Below are positions 62,934-64,000 of a DNA stretch of 64,000 nt, piece by piece. Both the position numbers and the translations under genes were made by a program. This stretch comes from Pseudahrensia aquimaris (GTDB taxonomy: Bacteria > Pseudomonadota > Alphaproteobacteria > Rhizobiales > Rhizobiaceae): contig NZ_JBHTJV010000026.1 in NCBI RefSeq assembly GCF_042676045.1, positions 124,001 through 188,000 on the forward strand. Reading direction: 5' to 3'. Every line of letters starts with the position of its first letter. Position 1 is the first letter of the stretch. The notes beneath the pieces were generated by a model that saw only the letters and a program-made list of their open reading frames with translations, did not search any database and was not told where the DNA came from.

Positions 62934-63393
62934 CGTTCACTCCCACCAAACCTTCCACTTCAGCCCCGCGCTCAAACCCAAAATTGAGATAGAAGGTCAG
63001 CGCAGCGTCGTTGCCTTTAAGCACATCCAGCCAAAACCGGCTCTTTTCCGGAAGCGTTGCCTCGCACGCGCTTAGCAGTTCACTGCCAATACCAAGCCTT
63101 TTGCAATTCGGATCGACATGCAGACGGTCCACATAGAACCCATCTTTCTCGAACCCCCAGACATGTCCGACAACCCTGTCCTTCTGCACGGCCACAAGAA
63201 ACTGATCACGCCCAATTTCAAATTGATGATGAAACTTCTCAACCGAGTGCTTGGTAGCAATCAATGCCCGCGTTTCCTCCAGCCCGATCAATGACGGATA
63301 TGTCACCAGCCATGAGCGATTTGTTACATCACGCGCCGCTTGGACTTCATCGGCGGTCGCTTGCCGAACGATAAATTGATCAGCCTCAGCCAC
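62896..63393 (-). CDS. GNAT family N-acetyltransferase
   Basis: A 165-residue acetyltransferase starting with GTG. The acetyl-CoA loop is VDPNCKRLGIGSELLSACE (R/QxxGxG/A type), preceded by FYVDRLHV, and followed by NDAALTFYLNFGFERG, a usual C-terminal GNAT motif. The target amine is unknown. Its start overlaps the gatB stop by 8 nt, so it is probably cotranscribed with gatB. Confidence 0.88.
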   Translation of the reverse strand: MAEADQFIVRQATADEVQAARDVTNRSWLVTYPSLIGLEETRALIATKHSVEKFHHQFEIGRDQFLVAVQKDRVVGHVWGFEKDGFYVDRLHVDPNCKRLGIGSELLSACEATLPEKSRFWLDVLKGNDAALTFYLNFGFERGAEVEGLVGVNAIVMEKTVRRPS

Positions 63394-64000
63394 CGATCTT
63401 CTTGCGCAGCAATTCGTTGACCGCTTGCGGGTTAGCCTTGCCGCCGGTCGCCTTCATCACCTGACCAACAAACCAGCCGATCATGTTTGGCTTTTCGCGT
63501 GCCTGCTCAACCTTGTCGGGGTTGGCAGCGATGATTTCATCAACAGCCGCCTCGATAGCCCCTGTGTCCGTCACCTGCGCCATGCCGCGCTCTTCGACGA
63601 TCTTGGCGGGGTCGCCGCCTTCGTTCCAGATGATTTCGAAGAGGTCTTTGGCGATTTTGCCAGAAATCGTTCCATCTTTGATCAGTTCAACAATCCCGCC
63701 CAACTGATCGGCACTCACCGGAGAGTCAGATAGATCAAGTCCAGCCTTGTTCAGCGCGCCGAGCAGGTCATTGATAACCCAGTTGGCAGAGACTTTCGCA
63801 TCGCGGCCATCGGCCACTTTTTCGTAAAAATCAGCAATTGCCTTGTCGGACACCAAAATCGAAGCATCGTATTCAGACAAACCCTCAGCCTGAAAACGCG
63901 CACGCTTTTCGTCCGGCAGTTCCGGCAGCGTTGCGCGGATTTCTTCGATGAATACGTCATCAAATTCCAGCGGTAACAGGTCAGGGTCGGGGAAATAGCG
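63386..64000 (-). CDS. gatB: Asp/Glu-tRNA(Asn/Gln) amidotransferase subunit B, 5' end beyond window
   Basis: The C-terminal 204 residues of GatB, open to the window edge. The sequence enters with RYFPDPDLLPLE, a GatB signature, and continues through the YqeY-like tail domain (ANWVINDLLGALNK, GTISGKIAKDLFEI, NMIGWFVGQVMKATGGKANPQAVNELLRKK). GatCAB converts misacylated Glu-tRNA-Gln, and Asp-tRNA-Asn where needed, to the amidated forms. A TTG at 63880 is not the true start. Confidence 0.95.
   Translation of the reverse strand, partial: RYFPDPDLLPLEFDDVFIEEIRATLPELPDEKRARFQAEGLSEYDASILVSDKAIADFYEKVADGRDAKVSANWVINDLLGALNKAGLDLSDSPVSADQLGGIVELIKDGTISGKIAKDLFEIIWNEGGDPAKIVEERGMAQVTDTGAIEAAVDEIIAANPDKVEQAREKPNMIGWFVGQVMKATGGKANPQAVNELLRKKIGG

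Noticed and set aside
1..64000. CRISPR array, prophage, toxin-antitoxin or biosynthetic cluster
   Set aside because: No regularly spaced repeats, no phage structural genes, no paired toxin-antitoxin genes and no synthase-type genes were found.

Overview
The window reads as a chromosomal segment of an alphaproteobacterium, most likely a Hyphomicrobiales (Rhizobiales) member. Pointers are a phosphatidylcholine synthase (pcs), an ExoR-type periplasmic Sel1 regulator, the rlpA / D-Ala-D-Ala carboxypeptidase / tmk / holB / metG / tatD / MBL-hydrolase gene order, a glnB-glnA pair behind a sigma-54 promoter, DUF2865, and GatB together with GltX. Genes are packed tightly. There are many 1-8 nt start/stop overlaps within operons and several overlapping convergent 3' ends. 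Genus cannot be assigned from the sequence alone.

Layout. 1-7.2 kb: a truncated AEC permease, a UbiH-type hydroxylase, then a run holding a DUF2182 membrane protein, a DUF1326 Cys-cluster protein, pcs, TerC, an MFS carrier and a quinone oxidoreductase. 7.3-12.1 kb: a complete BMP-type (nucleoside-like) ABC importer ending in a terminator, followed by tRNA-Ser(UGA). 12.4-19.9 kb: a cell-wall and information-processing block (secreted protein, RlpA, DD-carboxypeptidase, Tmk, HolB, MetG, TatD, MBL hydrolase). 20.0-22.4 kb: the only clear accessory patch, an ISNCY-type element with candidate inverted repeats, an AGCC direct duplication and a probable passenger gene, then an orphan membrane-anchored protein. 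22.5-26.8 kb: a four-gene Mla/MCE lipid-transport operon. 26.9-35.2 kb: threonine dehydratase, an atypical SDR, DUF2865, GltX, MFS, ExoR and IlvD. 35.5-42.2 kb: methyltransferase, small secreted protein, trigger factor, RhlE-like helicase, tRNA-Leu(UAG), glnB-glnA. 42.3-50.2 kb: SDR, a three-gene methyltransferase / HI0933 flavoprotein / GGCT-like operon, alpha/beta hydrolase, glutathione reductase, DUF2059, RpiA, Gph and tRNA-Val(CAC). 50.2-64 kb: TerB, class I fumarase, secreted protein, two transporters, a molybdenum-cofactor operon (fdhD-mobA-mobB-moeA), penicillin acylase, beta-hydroxyacid dehydrogenase, DUF998, GNAT and the 3' part of gatB.

How genes fit together. The Mla operon, RlpA, DD-carboxypeptidase, Pcs and ExoR all concern the envelope. 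glnB-glnA form the nitrogen-control module. GltX and GatB would together supply Gln-tRNA if GltX is non-discriminating, as is usual where GatCAB is present. The fdhD-mobA-mobB-moeA genes prepare molybdoenzymes such as formate dehydrogenase.

I found no CRISPR array, defence island, prophage or secondary-metabolite cluster. The most notable observations are: (i) three genes for envelope proteins (rlpA, DUF2865, DUF998) whose Shine-Dalgarno sequence lies inside a strong inverted repeat; (ii) the ISNCY element with its probable passenger; (iii) the DUF2182/DUF1326 Cys-rich pair next to pcs; (iv) an SDR lacking the catalytic Tyr and Lys; (v) exoR starting inside the end of ilvD.
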